Source of the DNA: Mycolicibacterium sphagni
GTDB taxonomy: Bacteria > Actinomycetota > Actinomycetes > Mycobacteriales > Mycobacteriaceae
DNA: 64,000 nucleotides
Assembly (NCBI RefSeq): GCF_002250655.1
Contig: NZ_NOZR01000023.1
Span: 45,904-109,903 of the forward strand
Direction: 5' to 3'
Positions 15,808 to 25,471 of the stretch are shown piece after piece (the stretch's first letter is position 1; the number at the start of each line of letters is the position of its first letter). The notes under the pieces were generated by a model, which did no database searches, was not told the origin of the DNA, and saw nothing but the letters and a program-made list of their open reading frames with translations. Position numbers and translations under genes: made by a program.

Positions 15808-17265
15808 TTAGCCCGCAGGCGGGGTCAGCATCGACTGCCAGGTCTGAGGCCGCGGCGCGTTCTGGCCGAGATTGATTTGGGTGTAGGGCTTTCCGTCTGG
15901 ACCGATGTAGGTCCCGGTCGCGGGGTCATAGGGTGTCGCGGTGATCGACTGGGTTGCCGGTTGGGGTGGTGGCGCCGATTCCGGGGTGCTCCCGACGATC
16001 GGCTGGGGTATGGCCTGGCCCGACAGCGTTGCGTTCGGGTCGCCTTTCCAGTTCTCGCCGTCGTTGAGCGGAACGTATTGTTCGTCGCTTTCGCACATCT
16101 TGGCGGTCGGGGCCCGCTTTCCTGGCTTCGTCGGACACGGAGTGTTCTTCACTCCGCGGACGCCGAACCGTGCATCCTGCGGGGTGCGGCAGTACATATC
16201 GCCGGGCGGGCGCTCCGGGAAGTCGAGCTGGTCGGGCGTGCGCTGCTGCTGAACGGGCATATACCCCGTGGTGCATGGTGGCGGCATGTTGATGTTCAGG
16301 TTGAAACTGAGGTAGAGCCCGCGCAGCGGTTGTTTGGTGTTGGCGTTGGGTACCGCGAGCGCGGCTTCGATCGCGAGGCCCTGCGGGACGAGCACCAAAA
16401 CCTGTTCCAGGCTTGCGTTGTAGGTCAGGGCAACATCGGCGATGCCCGAGAGGTTCGCGAGGATGGTCGGCAGCGTCGCGTCTAGGCGGTCGAACAGTTG
16501 TTGAGCCTGCGCGGCCGCGGGGCCGGCATTGTCGATGAGACCGGCGACCGCGTGGTCCTGAGTCTTGAGTTGGGTGGTGATGTCAGCGACCTGAGACGCC
16601 CATGCGGAGATTGGGCCGGAGGTGTCGGCCTGGGTATCCAGAAGCGGCTTTGCTCCGTCGATGAGAGTTGTCAGCGAATCGAGATTCGCCCTGGCATCAA
16701 TGGCCAGTGCCGTCGATCCCTTAACGATGCGGGACAGCTCGGGACCCAAACCGCCGATGGCCGTGTAGCTTTCGTCCACAACTGTGCTCAGTGAATCGCC
16801 GGGTATCGCGTCAAGCCCGGTGTTAGCCGAGTCGAGCAGGCTGTTGATATCCGGCGGTACCGAGGTGTCCTCCACGGGTATCACGTCACCGTCTTTAAGT
16901 GGCGCTCCGTTCGCGCTGCGCGGTATGAGGGCGACGTACTGCTCGCCGACGGCCGAGACGCTGTGCACTTCGGCTTTGACATCGGACGGGATATCGATAC
17001 CGGACTTAAGTGACAACGTTGCTGCAACGCCGTCGGGGGTGATCTTCACACTGTCGATGCGGCCGACTTCGACCCCGCGGTAGGTGACGTTTCCCGTGGC
17101 GTAAAGGCCGCCGGAGCGCGGCAGATCCACGGTGACGGTGTAGCGGCCGATGCCGAAAAGCAAGACCGGCAGCTTGATATAGACGAACACCATGATGAGC
17201 GCGGCGATCAGGCTCACGACGCTGAAGATGGCTAATTGGATCTTGATGCCTTTGGACAGGTGCAT
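15808..17265 (-). CDS. mceF: Mce-family protein, sixth of operon (MceF type)
   Basis: This 485-residue protein has an N-terminal membrane anchor (LAIFSVVSLIAALIMVFVYI, residues ~11-30). An MlaD/Mce domain follows (TVTVDLPRSGGLYATGNVTY, VEVGRIDSVKI, LKSGIDIPSDVKAEV). A helical region and a Pro-rich tail end the protein. Mce proteins assemble as a hexameric tunnel that passes lipids across the periplasm. It is the last gene: its ATG directly follows the mceE stop, and no mas-type accessory gene follows it. The Pro-rich C-terminus after residue 420 is likely disordered. Confidence 0.9.
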   Translation of the reverse strand: MHLSKGIKIQLAIFSVVSLIAALIMVFVYIKLPVLLFGIGRYTVTVDLPRSGGLYATGNVTYRGVEVGRIDSVKITPDGVAATLSLKSGIDIPSDVKAEVHSVSAVGEQYVALIPRSANGAPLKDGDVIPVEDTSVPPDINSLLDSANTGLDAIPGDSLSTVVDESYTAIGGLGPELSRIVKGSTALAIDARANLDSLTTLIDGAKPLLDTQADTSGPISAWASQVADITTQLKTQDHAVAGLIDNAGPAAAQAQQLFDRLDATLPTILANLSGIADVALTYNASLEQVLVLVPQGLAIEAALAVPNANTKQPLRGLYLSFNLNINMPPPCTTGYMPVQQQRTPDQLDFPERPPGDMYCRTPQDARFGVRGVKNTPCPTKPGKRAPTAKMCESDEQYVPLNDGENWKGDPNATLSGQAIPQPIVGSTPESAPPPQPATQSITATPYDPATGTYIGPDGKPYTQINLGQNAPRPQTWQSMLTPPAG

Positions 17266-18405
17266 CTACGGTCCCTGGTCGAAGTGGTAGGGCGCGACCA
17301 GCGGGTTGCCGGCGGTGTACGGGCTTGGCATCTGTCCGATCGTGCGGCCCCATTGCATCTCGAGTTCGGTGAGGTTGCCCTCCCAGCGGGTGCCGGTGAA
17401 GACCGACGCATCGATCCGGCTCAGGGTCAAGTCGATGATGGCAGTGAGGTTGGCGTAGTCACCACGGAACCAGTTGAGTAGGGTCTCTTTCGGCCACGGG
17501 TAGGTCGCCAGCAGCCCGAGGGACTTGGTCATGTCGGGTCCGGCGTCGGCGAGTGACTTGAGGACCGGTGCGATATTGCGCAGGTTGGCAACCAGGCTGT
17601 CGCGGGTCTGGCGGGACACGTCAGCGGCCAGCGCGCTGAACTTGCCGAACTTGTCGATGGCCTCGACGAGGTTGTCGCGCTGCTTGCTGAGCTCGGCCAG
17701 CGCATCCGGAATGGCACTTAAGGCATTGTCCAGTACCGGCTTCTGTTCGGCGATCTGCCCGATCAGGCTGTTGAGACTGGTGTTTGCCTCGATGATGTCG
17801 GTGGTCTGCTCGCTGAGCTTGCCGATGAAAACGTCCAGTTGGGTGATAAAGCTTCGGAGGTCCTGTTCACGACCCTTGAACGCCGTTGCGAAAGCTTTTG
17901 TGATGTCCTGCAGTTGGCCTATCCCGCCGCCGTTCAAAAACAGCGACAGCGATCCGAGAGTCTGTTCGGTGGTGGGATAGGAGCCCGAAGAGGCGAGGGG
18001 AATCAACGACCCCTGGTGCAGGTGCCCGCGCGGTGGTTGGGTTGTCGGCGCGGCCAGCTCGACATGCAGGGTGCCCAGCAGGCTCGTCATGCCCACTTTG
18101 GCGGTGGCGTTCTCCGGCAGGTCGACGTTGCCTGCGAGGCGCATCGTCACCACGGCGTGCCATCCCTGGCGTTCAATATCGGTGATATGCCCGACGGTGA
18201 CATCGCCGACCCGAACACGCTGGTTCCGTTGGATATTCGTGACATCCGGCATCTCGGCGCGGACTTCGAAGGACCCGGGGCCGTTGCCCTCCGTGCCCGG
18301 CAGGGGCAGGGAATTGGCCCCCTCCCACTTCGAGCATCCGGAGACGGTGCAGGCGGCTGCGGAGATCAGGACGGCGGCGACGACCGTCGCGACGCGGGGC
18401 CTCAC
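17266..18405 (-). CDS. mceE: Mce-family lipoprotein (MceE/LprN type)
   Basis: This 379-residue protein starts at GTG 18405, which overlaps the mceD stop (GTGA). It begins with a signal peptide ending in the lipobox VSGC, so it is predicted to be a lipoprotein anchored through that Cys, as is usual for the fifth Mce protein. The Mce domain follows (FEVRAEMPDVTNIQRNQRVR, VGDVTVGHITDI, LPENATAKVG), then a long helical section (residues ~190-310). Earlier in-frame starts lie within mceD and would destroy the signal peptide. Confidence 0.9.
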   Translation of the reverse strand: MRPRVATVVAAVLISAAACTVSGCSKWEGANSLPLPGTEGNGPGSFEVRAEMPDVTNIQRNQRVRVGDVTVGHITDIERQGWHAVVTMRLAGNVDLPENATAKVGMTSLLGTLHVELAAPTTQPPRGHLHQGSLIPLASSGSYPTTEQTLGSLSLFLNGGGIGQLQDITKAFATAFKGREQDLRSFITQLDVFIGKLSEQTTDIIEANTSLNSLIGQIAEQKPVLDNALSAIPDALAELSKQRDNLVEAIDKFGKFSALAADVSRQTRDSLVANLRNIAPVLKSLADAGPDMTKSLGLLATYPWPKETLLNWFRGDYANLTAIIDLTLSRIDASVFTGTRWEGNLTELEMQWGRTIGQMPSPYTAGNPLVAPYHFDQGP

Positions 18406-19724
18406 GAGCCACCTGCCGACGGGGTCATCATGCCGCTCAGACCGGCGCCCGGATTGGTTGCAACCGCCTCGGCCGGTAACGCAGCTGGGTTGTTCGCAGG
18501 GGGTCCCGGTCCGTCGGTGGGCGGCGGTGCTGAGTTGTCCGGTGCTGGTGTCGGCCGATAGTCGGGGCGTAGCCAATCTTCGCTGTAGGTCAGCTCATTG
18601 GGACGTGCGGACGCACCGACGAAGGGGTTAATACCGAACGGCAGGAAGTTGAACTGCCGGTTCTTGATGATCGGGGCAAGGTACTGAACGCACAGCTTCG
18701 CCGACTGTTCGGCGCCCAGCCGGGACGCGGCCTGTATGGCTCCGCACAGGAACGAGACGGGGTTGGCGAAGTTGTTCAGGCCGAGCACACCGGTCAGCGC
18801 ATCCTGCGCCGGCTGATAGATATTGATGAAGTTCTGCACCGTGGTCGGTGCCACGTGCAGGAACTGCTCGATGTCGTCGTGGCTTTCGCCTAGTGCCTTG
18901 GCCACTCCCGCGAGCTGATCTGAGGTTGTCCCGATCGCGTCGGTGTTTTCGGTGAGAAATCCGCGGACGTCGGTGACGGCGGTGTTGAGATCGCCCATCG
19001 CTTGGCCGATTTCGTTGGGTGCGTTCACGAACAGCCCGCTCACTGCGTCCAAGTTCCTGTTGAGTAAGCGCATCACGTCGGTGCTGGCTTGCAGCGCGGT
19101 CACCAGGGTTGCCAGGTTTTTGACGGTTCCGAAGATGTCCTTGCTGTGGTCGCCTAGGGCCGAGAACGCTTGCGCCATCGTGATGATGGCCTGGCGGATG
19201 TCGGCGCCCCGGCCGCGCAGGTTGTCGGCGGTGGTGTTGATGAACGCGCCCAGTGGGCTCACGCCGCCCGGTGTGCTGGGTTGCAATGTCTGCGTGAGCT
19301 TCTCGAGTTGCTCGCGCAGGTCGTCCCATTCGACCGGCACGATGGTGCGGTTCAGCGGGATCACCGCGCCGGTCTTGATGACCGGGCCCCCGGTGTAGGC
19401 GGGCGTGAGCTGGATAGCGCGGGCGGTGACTAGGGATGGCGACAGGATCGCGGCTTGGACATCGGCGGGGATCTTGTATTTCTTGTCCACCCAGAACGCC
19501 ACCTTGACCCCTTGCGGCTGGGGTTGGATGGTGTCGATCTGGCCTACCGGAACGCCGAGGATCCTGATCTCGTCACCGGGGAAGATGCCGTTGCTGTTGT
19601 CGAAATACGCGGTCAGGTGCAGGCGGTTCGCGGTGAGAACGGATCGCAGGACCAGTCCACTGCCTGCGACCAGCGTCAGCACCAGTGTGATGGCTACGGC
19701 CAGTGTGAGGGTGCGTCTGTTCAT
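18402..19724 (-). CDS. mceD: Mce-family protein (MceD type)
   Basis: This 440-residue protein has an N-terminal transmembrane anchor (LTLAVAITLVLTLVAGSGLV) and the Mce domain (LTAYFDNSNGIFPGDEIRIL, GVPVGQIDTI, YKIPADVQAAIL). A helical core and a Pro-rich, likely disordered C-terminus follow (from about residue 385). It overlaps mceC by 4 bases (ATGA) and mceE by 4, so translation is probably coupled throughout. Confidence 0.9.
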   Translation of the reverse strand: MNRRTLTLAVAITLVLTLVAGSGLVLRSVLTANRLHLTAYFDNSNGIFPGDEIRILGVPVGQIDTIQPQPQGVKVAFWVDKKYKIPADVQAAILSPSLVTARAIQLTPAYTGGPVIKTGAVIPLNRTIVPVEWDDLREQLEKLTQTLQPSTPGGVSPLGAFINTTADNLRGRGADIRQAIITMAQAFSALGDHSKDIFGTVKNLATLVTALQASTDVMRLLNRNLDAVSGLFVNAPNEIGQAMGDLNTAVTDVRGFLTENTDAIGTTSDQLAGVAKALGESHDDIEQFLHVAPTTVQNFINIYQPAQDALTGVLGLNNFANPVSFLCGAIQAASRLGAEQSAKLCVQYLAPIIKNRQFNFLPFGINPFVGASARPNELTYSEDWLRPDYRPTPAPDNSAPPPTDGPGPPANNPAALPAEAVATNPGAGLSGMMTPSAGGS

Positions 19725-20986
19725 GGTTGGCCTGGTTCGACGACGAATGGTTGCGGTGTCGGCGTAGGTGACAAGACGGCCGGCGGGCCCGGTGGCGGCC
19801 CACCGGGCGGGGGAGCGGGCAGCGGCGGCCGGTACGGGTAGCGGGGGTCACCGGGATTGCCGGTGATGGCGGCAGGGAGCGACGTGTTCGGATCGCCACC
19901 CTGACCGGTTCGGGGGAATGGCGATGGCAAGGGCGGCGTAGCCGGCTGGCCGACCTGGGGGTCGGCCAGCTGTGATGGCAGCAGCACGTTTGGATCGAGA
20001 CCCAGATCGGAGAATGCAGCGTCGATGAACGGCTGAACGAATTGTCCGGGAAGCAGATTGGCGAGGTAGGCCTTGAAGAACGGGCCCGACGACAACGTCT
20101 CCCCAAATGACATCAGGTAGGAGTTCAGCAACTTGATCGATTTCTGCGCGTTGTCCTTGTACTTGTTGACCAACGCCAGCACGCCGTTGAGTTTGTCGAG
20201 GGCGGGTTTTAGCTTGCCGCGGTTGTCGGCGACGAAACCCGACAACTGCCTGGAGACCGCCGACAGATGGCCCGAGATGGCCTCGAGTGAGCCGCTTTGG
20301 CTCCGCAGGCTGGCCAGCAATGCGTTGGTCTCGTTGATCAGGCTCGACACGTCGGAACTGCGTTGCGCAAGAACGGTGGTCGCCTTCTCGGCGTTGGCGA
20401 GCAGGCTGCGTAGTTCCTCGTCGCGCTTACCCAACGTGTCGGAGAACTTCGTCACACCGGCCACGGCGACCTGCAGATCCGGCGGGGTGTCTTTGAAGGT
20501 TTCGGCCAGCGTCGACAACGAATCGGACAGTTGGTTGGTGTTCAGTCCACTGATCGCGGTGGCGACATCGCCGAGGGCATCGGGAAGCTGGTAGGGCGCG
20601 GTGGTGCGGTCCACCGGGATGGGCCCGTCGAGCCTGCCCTGGCCGCGGGGGCTGACCTCGAGGATCTTGGAACCCAGCAAGGTCCGGGTCTTGATCGCGG
20701 CCTCGGTGCGATCCCCCAGCGGCATATCCTTGTCGACCTCGAATGTGACGAGTACGCGATTGCCGTCCAGTTCAAGGTCGGTCACCTGGCCGACCTTGAA
20801 TCCCGAGATCTGCACCGGGGAATCGACTGCCAGGCCACCGGTTTCACTGAAGTACGCGGAGTAGGACTTGCCGCTGTCGAAGAACGGCAGGCTCTTATAC
20901 TGCAGGGCTGCCACCATCAGGACTGCGAGCACGGCGATGCCGATGGCGCCGACGATCAGCGGATTGCGCTCGGAGAACATTTTCAC
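19721..20986 (-). CDS. mceC: Mce-family protein (MceC type)
   Basis: The protein is 421 residues from GTG 20986, which overlaps the mceB stop (GTGA); an ATG two codons later is equally possible. It has a transmembrane anchor (PLIVGAIGIAVLAVLMVAAL) and the Mce domain (YSAYFSETGGLAVDSPVQIS, GFKVGQVTDLEL, MPLGDRTEAAIKTRTLLG). A coiled-coil-like helical section follows. The C-terminal 80 residues are Pro-rich. A longer reading upstream would run inside mceB and lacks support. Confidence 0.9.
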   Translation of the reverse strand: MKMFSERNPLIVGAIGIAVLAVLMVAALQYKSLPFFDSGKSYSAYFSETGGLAVDSPVQISGFKVGQVTDLELDGNRVLVTFEVDKDMPLGDRTEAAIKTRTLLGSKILEVSPRGQGRLDGPIPVDRTTAPYQLPDALGDVATAISGLNTNQLSDSLSTLAETFKDTPPDLQVAVAGVTKFSDTLGKRDEELRSLLANAEKATTVLAQRSSDVSSLINETNALLASLRSQSGSLEAISGHLSAVSRQLSGFVADNRGKLKPALDKLNGVLALVNKYKDNAQKSIKLLNSYLMSFGETLSSGPFFKAYLANLLPGQFVQPFIDAAFSDLGLDPNVLLPSQLADPQVGQPATPPLPSPFPRTGQGGDPNTSLPAAITGNPGDPRYPYRPPLPAPPPGGPPPGPPAVLSPTPTPQPFVVEPGQP

Positions 20987-22011
20987 TTGGGCGTGCACCT
21001 CCCAGTGTCCTGGCCGGCGAGCTTGACGTAAACCGGTTGTCCGCCTTTGCCATTCAGCTTGAGGAACAGATCGCACAGGTAGAAGCTGAAGAAGTCGCCA
21101 TAGACGCCTTGCCTGGCCAGCGCGTGGTAGGCGTCGGGCAGGGTGGCCAGCAGATTGTCGAGGTAGTCGTGGTCGGCCATGGCCAACCCCGACACCCGGT
21201 CCGTCTGTTCGATGGTGTTCTGCAGCGGGGGACGGGCCGCGGCCATTAAGTCGGCGATCGACCCCGCTGCGGCATCGGTATAGGCCAGCCCTTTGGCGAT
21301 GTCGTCGCGCCGAGCCGACAGTCCCTTCACCAGTTCGGTCACCGACGACACCGCCTTGTCGAATTGCTTGTTCTGGTCGGCGAGTGACCCGAGGACGACA
21401 TTCAGATTGTGGATGACCTGCCCGATGAGGTCGTCGCGGTCGGCCAGCGTGCTGGTGAACTGTGCAGTTTCGTTCAGGAACGAATTGATGGTGCCCCCTT
21501 GTCCCTGAAACGCCTGGATCAGTTGTCCGGTGAGGGCATTGACCTGATCGGGGTCCAGTGCCCGGAACAATGGACGGAACCCGCCGATGAGTGCGTCTAG
21601 GTCGACTGAGGGCTCGGTTTGGGCGACCGGAATGGTCTGCCCCGGCATCAGCCGTTTGGCGTCACCAGCGCCTTCCTGGAGTTCGAGATAGCGATCACCG
21701 AGGGGATTGTCCCATCGGATTACCGCTCGCGAACCGTGTGTCAAGACAACCGACTGGTCGGTGGTGAAAGCGACCGTGACGATGGTGTCCGGGCGGATCG
21801 AAATGTCGCTCACCTTACCCACTTCCACGCCGGCGATCCGGACGAAGTCGCCTGACTTCAACCCAGTGATATCGGTGAATTCAGCCCGGTAGGTGTCCTC
21901 GTCCTGGAATCGCAGCTGCGCGAAGATTGCGAAGATCGCGAAGATCCCCACCACGCAGACCACCACGAAGACGGCGAGCCGCCACACGGCGCCTGCCAGG
22001 TTATCTCGCAC
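20983..22011 (-). CDS. mceB: Mce-family protein (MceB type)
   Basis: This 342-residue protein has an N-terminal anchor (LAVFVVVCVVGIFAIFAIFA) and the Mce domain (YRAEFTDITGLKSGDFVRIA, GVEVGKVSDI, LTHGSRAVIRWDNPLGDRYL). A helical section and a short Cys-containing tail follow (FYLCDLFLKLNG, DTGRCTPK), typical of the second Mce protein. GTG 22011 has GGAG upstream and lies 38 bases after mceA, the largest gap in the operon. Confidence 0.9.
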   Translation of the reverse strand: MRDNLAGAVWRLAVFVVVCVVGIFAIFAIFAQLRFQDEDTYRAEFTDITGLKSGDFVRIAGVEVGKVSDISIRPDTIVTVAFTTDQSVVLTHGSRAVIRWDNPLGDRYLELQEGAGDAKRLMPGQTIPVAQTEPSVDLDALIGGFRPLFRALDPDQVNALTGQLIQAFQGQGGTINSFLNETAQFTSTLADRDDLIGQVIHNLNVVLGSLADQNKQFDKAVSSVTELVKGLSARRDDIAKGLAYTDAAAGSIADLMAAARPPLQNTIEQTDRVSGLAMADHDYLDNLLATLPDAYHALARQGVYGDFFSFYLCDLFLKLNGKGGQPVYVKLAGQDTGRCTPK

Positions 22012-22049
22012 CGAAATTCTCCTTGGTATGAGCTTCGTGACTGGTTGGT

Positions 22050-23375
22050 TCAGGATCCTGGGGGAGGGGGATAGAGCGGTGTGCCGTCGGGCCCGTAGAG
22101 GGGAGCACCGTACGGCGGCGCACCCAGATACGGCACCGGGCCGATCGCCGGCGGGCCGTCATGGTGGTCCACGGGAGGCTGCGGCATGCCCTTGGTGACG
22201 GTGAACCAGTTGTACAACCAGGGATGGCCGATACCCGGGTTCGGGCGCCAGTCCAGCCCAGTGCCCCACCCGGTGTTCGTGACCAGCTGGCGCACGGGGA
22301 AGTTCTTGCTCGGGTCGGGCAGCGATCCGCACGAGGGTTTCCCGCCGGGGCCGCCTTTCGCCGCGACGATCGGCAGGTTTTCCGGATACTGGTACGGATC
22401 ATCCCCTGCCAGCAGCGCGGCGTCGAGGATCACTGACTTCCCGTTGCCGCCCATCGCGTCCAAACCGCCATTCTTGAGGAACCACACGGCACCCTGCAGC
22501 GTGCAGGTGTACGTCGGGTCGTACTTGTGCAGCAGATCCGTCGTGGGCACCAGCGTGTCCATGAGGTGCACCAGATCGTCGGCATTGCGACCAAGGACGT
22601 TAGTGCCGCTCTGCGCGAAACCGATGCTGTTGAGCAGGGCGCTATTCAGTTGCGCGGCATGGTCGGTGATCGTCGTGCTGGTGACCGTGGCTGAATCCAG
22701 GATCTTCATGATGTCGGGTGCGGCCGCACTGTACGCGTCGGAGAAGCCTTTGAGCGCCCGCCAGTCCGCGGCGACAGTGTCCATCCGCGGATTGATCGCG
22801 AGCAGAACCTCGTTGGCGTCGACCGTGGCCTGGCCGATCCGCTCACCCTGCCCGCGCACCCCGTCGGCGAGTGCGGTCAGCGTCGCGTTGAGTTTCATCG
22901 GGTCGAGCTTGGCGATGAACTTGCTCAGGTTATCGAAGACCGTGTTGACCTCGGTACTGACATTGCGCGACTTCAATACCGTCCCGGCCGAAAGCCGTTG
23001 AGGGCTGGGATTGTCTGGGTAGATCAAGTCAACGTACTTGGCGCCGAATACGGTGGTGGCCTTGATCTGCGCACCGACGTTCTCCGGGATCTCGACGGCT
23101 GCGTCGGGATAGATGTTCAATCGCACGGTGACATTTCGGCCCGTTCCCGTCACCGAGTCGATACGGCCGACCTGGACGCCACGCATCTTGACTTTGCCGC
23201 CGGACTCCAGGATCAGACCCGAGCGGTCCGAGGTCAGCGTGACCGGGACGAATGTACGGAAAGCGCCGGTGAACAACGCCATCGTCATCAGAATCATGCC
23301 CACGATGAGTGCCAGCAGAATGGCCGTCCACCAGGCTGGCTTGATACGCATGTCCTTACCGTCGTCGAACATCAC
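22050..23375 (-). CDS. mceA: Mce-family protein (MceA type)
   Basis: This 441-residue protein has a transmembrane anchor (WTAILLALIVGMILMTMALF) and the Mce domain (PVTLTSDRSGLILESGGKVK, MRGVQVGRIDSV, IPENVGAQIKATTVFGAKYV). Helical residues ~150-290 follow, then a Cys-containing region (TCTLQGAVWFLKNGG) and a Pro-rich tail. GTG 23375 and ATG 23372 are both possible starts; they follow directly after the yrbEB stop. Which Mce paralogue group (Mce1-8) it belongs to cannot be fixed by eye. Confidence 0.9.
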   Translation of the reverse strand: MMFDDGKDMRIKPAWWTAILLALIVGMILMTMALFTGAFRTFVPVTLTSDRSGLILESGGKVKMRGVQVGRIDSVTGTGRNVTVRLNIYPDAAVEIPENVGAQIKATTVFGAKYVDLIYPDNPSPQRLSAGTVLKSRNVSTEVNTVFDNLSKFIAKLDPMKLNATLTALADGVRGQGERIGQATVDANEVLLAINPRMDTVAADWRALKGFSDAYSAAAPDIMKILDSATVTSTTITDHAAQLNSALLNSIGFAQSGTNVLGRNADDLVHLMDTLVPTTDLLHKYDPTYTCTLQGAVWFLKNGGLDAMGGNGKSVILDAALLAGDDPYQYPENLPIVAAKGGPGGKPSCGSLPDPSKNFPVRQLVTNTGWGTGLDWRPNPGIGHPWLYNWFTVTKGMPQPPVDHHDGPPAIGPVPYLGAPPYGAPLYGPDGTPLYPPPPGS

Positions 23376-24230
23376 TTACCCAGAAAGGTCGAAGTTGCCG
23401 GACTGCCCGTACACCGACAGCGTGATGATGACCGAGACGAATGCGGCCGCGATGAGGGAGGTGCGCACCGCGCGGCCAACCGCCTCGCCCACTCCGGCCG
23501 GGCCGCCGGTGGCCGTGTACCCGTAGTAGGTATGCACGAGCATGACGACGATGCCGATCATCACGGCCTGGAAGAACGACCAGATTAGATCGGTCGAGTG
23601 CAAGAAGGTATTGAAGTAGTGGTCGTAGACGCCGGTGGACTGTCCGTAGCCGAAGGTGGTCCCCATTCGCGCGGCGAAAAATGAAGCGAGTACCGCGATG
23701 CAGTACAACGGCATGACAACGATGATTCCGGCCACCACCCGGGTGGAGGCCAGGTAGGCGATCGAGCGAATGCCCATTACTTCGAGAGCGTCGATCTCCT
23801 CGCTGATCCGCATCGCGCCGAGCTGGGCGGTGGCGCCGGCTCCAATCGTCGCGGCCAGGCCGATCCCGGCGACTACGGGGGCGATGATCCGGACGTTGAC
23901 GTAGGCCGAGATGAAGCCGGTGAGTGCCTCCACGCCGATGCCGGCCAGTGAATTGTAGCCCTGGACGGCTATGATCGCTCCCGCCGATAACGTGAGAAAT
24001 CCGATGATCACCACGGTTCCGCCGATGACGGCCAGCGCGCCGGTTCCGAGACTCATCTGTGCGATGAGTCGGATGATCTCAATTTTGTAGTGCACGAACG
24101 CGTTTCGGATCTCGGCCATCGTTCTGGTGTAGAAGGCCATCTGGAGCCCGACGGACTCCCAGCCCTTCCCCAACTCTTTAGCGGTGCCGCTCAGCCGGCC
24201 CAGTCGCTTACTTGGTCGAGCCGTTGTCAT
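23376..24230 (-). CDS. yrbEB: YrbE/MlaE-type permease, second subunit (YrbEB)
   Basis: This 284-residue integral membrane protein has five to six hydrophobic segments and the MlaE-family cytoplasmic helix EEIDALEVMGIRSIAYLAST near residue 150, which couples to the Mla/Mce ATPase. Start ATG 24230 overlaps the yrbEA stop (ATGA); longer readings upstream lie within yrbEA. YrbEA and YrbEB form the inner-membrane permease of the Mce transporter. The ATPase (MceG/MkL) is normally encoded elsewhere, and none is present here. Confidence 0.93.
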   Translation of the reverse strand: MTTARPSKRLGRLSGTAKELGKGWESVGLQMAFYTRTMAEIRNAFVHYKIEIIRLIAQMSLGTGALAVIGGTVVIIGFLTLSAGAIIAVQGYNSLAGIGVEALTGFISAYVNVRIIAPVVAGIGLAATIGAGATAQLGAMRISEEIDALEVMGIRSIAYLASTRVVAGIIVVMPLYCIAVLASFFAARMGTTFGYGQSTGVYDHYFNTFLHSTDLIWSFFQAVMIGIVVMLVHTYYGYTATGGPAGVGEAVGRAVRTSLIAAAFVSVIITLSVYGQSGNFDLSG

Positions 24231-25036
24231 TTGGCTGCCTCTACGCCGATGGCTGTCGCGATGACGTTGATGAAGAACAGCGCCATGAAGGAGAGCACCA
24301 CCGTCTCGTTGACCGCGTTGCCGACACCTGCGGGGCCGCCGTCGACCGAGATGCCCTTGTAGCAGGCGATGAGACTGGCGGCCAGGCCGAAGATCGCGGC
24401 CTTGCACAGGGCAACGATTACCTCGACGGGTCCGGTCAGGATCGTCATCCCGGCGGCGAACGCGCCCGGCGTCACGTGTTGTACGAAGACCGAGAACAGG
24501 AAGCCGCCGCCCAGGCCGATCACCGACACGATCGAATTCAGCAGTAGGGCGACGAGAGTCGCGGCGAGCACCCGGGGTACGACGAGCGATTGGATGGGGT
24601 TGATACCGAGCACTCGCAGTGCGTCGAGCTCCTCGCGAATGGTTCGTGCCCCGAGATCCGCGCACATGGCGGTGGCGCCGGCGCCGGCCACTACGAGCAC
24701 CGTGACCACTGGGCCGATCTGGGTGATGGCGCCCAGTGCGGTGCCGGTGCCCGAGTAGTCGGCGGCGCCGAACTCGATCAGCAGAACATTCAGGACGAAA
24801 ACCGTCAGCACGGTGAACGGAATCGACAGCATGATGGTCGGCACGAGGGACACGCGTGCGACGAACCAGCTCTGCAACAGAAACTCACGCCAGGCGAACG
24901 GCGGCTTGAACATCAAGACGAATGTGTCGAGGGACATTGCGAAAAATCCGCCCACCGCCGCGGCTGGCTTCAACGCCGTCAACACCGCGCCGCGGGTCAG
25001 GCTCCGCTGAGGCGTTGCCGGAGCAACTTGCCCCAT
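24227..25036 (-). CDS. yrbEA: YrbE/MlaE-type permease, first subunit (YrbEA)
   Basis: This 269-residue membrane protein is the first gene of the mce operon. It shows the MlaE signature: GAGATAMCADLGARTIREEL then DALRVLGINPIQSLVVPR near residues 130-165, with hydrophobic helices before and after. The last segment, GPAGVGNAVNETVVLS, is also family-typical. A purine-rich stretch precedes ATG 25036. The 435-base region upstream holds the AT-rich putative promoter and one TGAGACGA motif. Confidence 0.93.
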   Translation of the reverse strand: MGQVAPATPQRSLTRGAVLTALKPAAAVGGFFAMSLDTFVLMFKPPFAWREFLLQSWFVARVSLVPTIMLSIPFTVLTVFVLNVLLIEFGAADYSGTGTALGAITQIGPVVTVLVVAGAGATAMCADLGARTIREELDALRVLGINPIQSLVVPRVLAATLVALLLNSIVSVIGLGGGFLFSVFVQHVTPGAFAAGMTILTGPVEVIVALCKAAIFGLAASLIACYKGISVDGGPAGVGNAVNETVVLSFMALFFINVIATAIGVEAAK

Positions 25037-25471
25037 CTTGACCTCCGATCGTGGATTGATCTGCGGGCTTCGGACAGTGTGACGCAGGTCTCTATTACAG
25101 AGTACGAAGAACGTACATCATATTTTGTCCATAATGCAATGCTCAAAGATACGCTGACCACTCCGCGCCTGACGCGGCGCCCAGCAACGAACCACTATTT
25201 AGAGTTAAATCGTCTCATAAACATACCCAGTCGGCCCGATCAGTGACGCTCGCGAAGGGTTCCCACGTGCTCGAAGTGCACGGTCTTAGCGGTTCATAAA
25301 TCTATTGGTGCATCTCGTGGCTCGTCACGCCAACGGGCTGTGTCGGATCGCTGTTCGGATCCGACTTCGACGGGGTCGGGAAACCACCACAGCATTGGCG
25401 ATGCGCAAGCTGGTCGACTACCCGCTCGCCCGGGTCCTACTCGATCTGCGAGACTGATCGTCGCCGCGTGG
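25037..25471. promoter_or_regulatory. Promoter region of the mce operon
   Basis: No gene is seen here. Two AT-rich patches (25120-25140 and 25196-25225) stand out against the GC-rich background. The second contains TCGTCTCA at 25210-25217, the reverse complement of the TGAGACGA octamer found upstream of 9405 and 10073. The spacing to yrbEA (about 175 bases) is longer than at the other sites, so a long leader or an operator role is possible. Confidence 0.35.
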
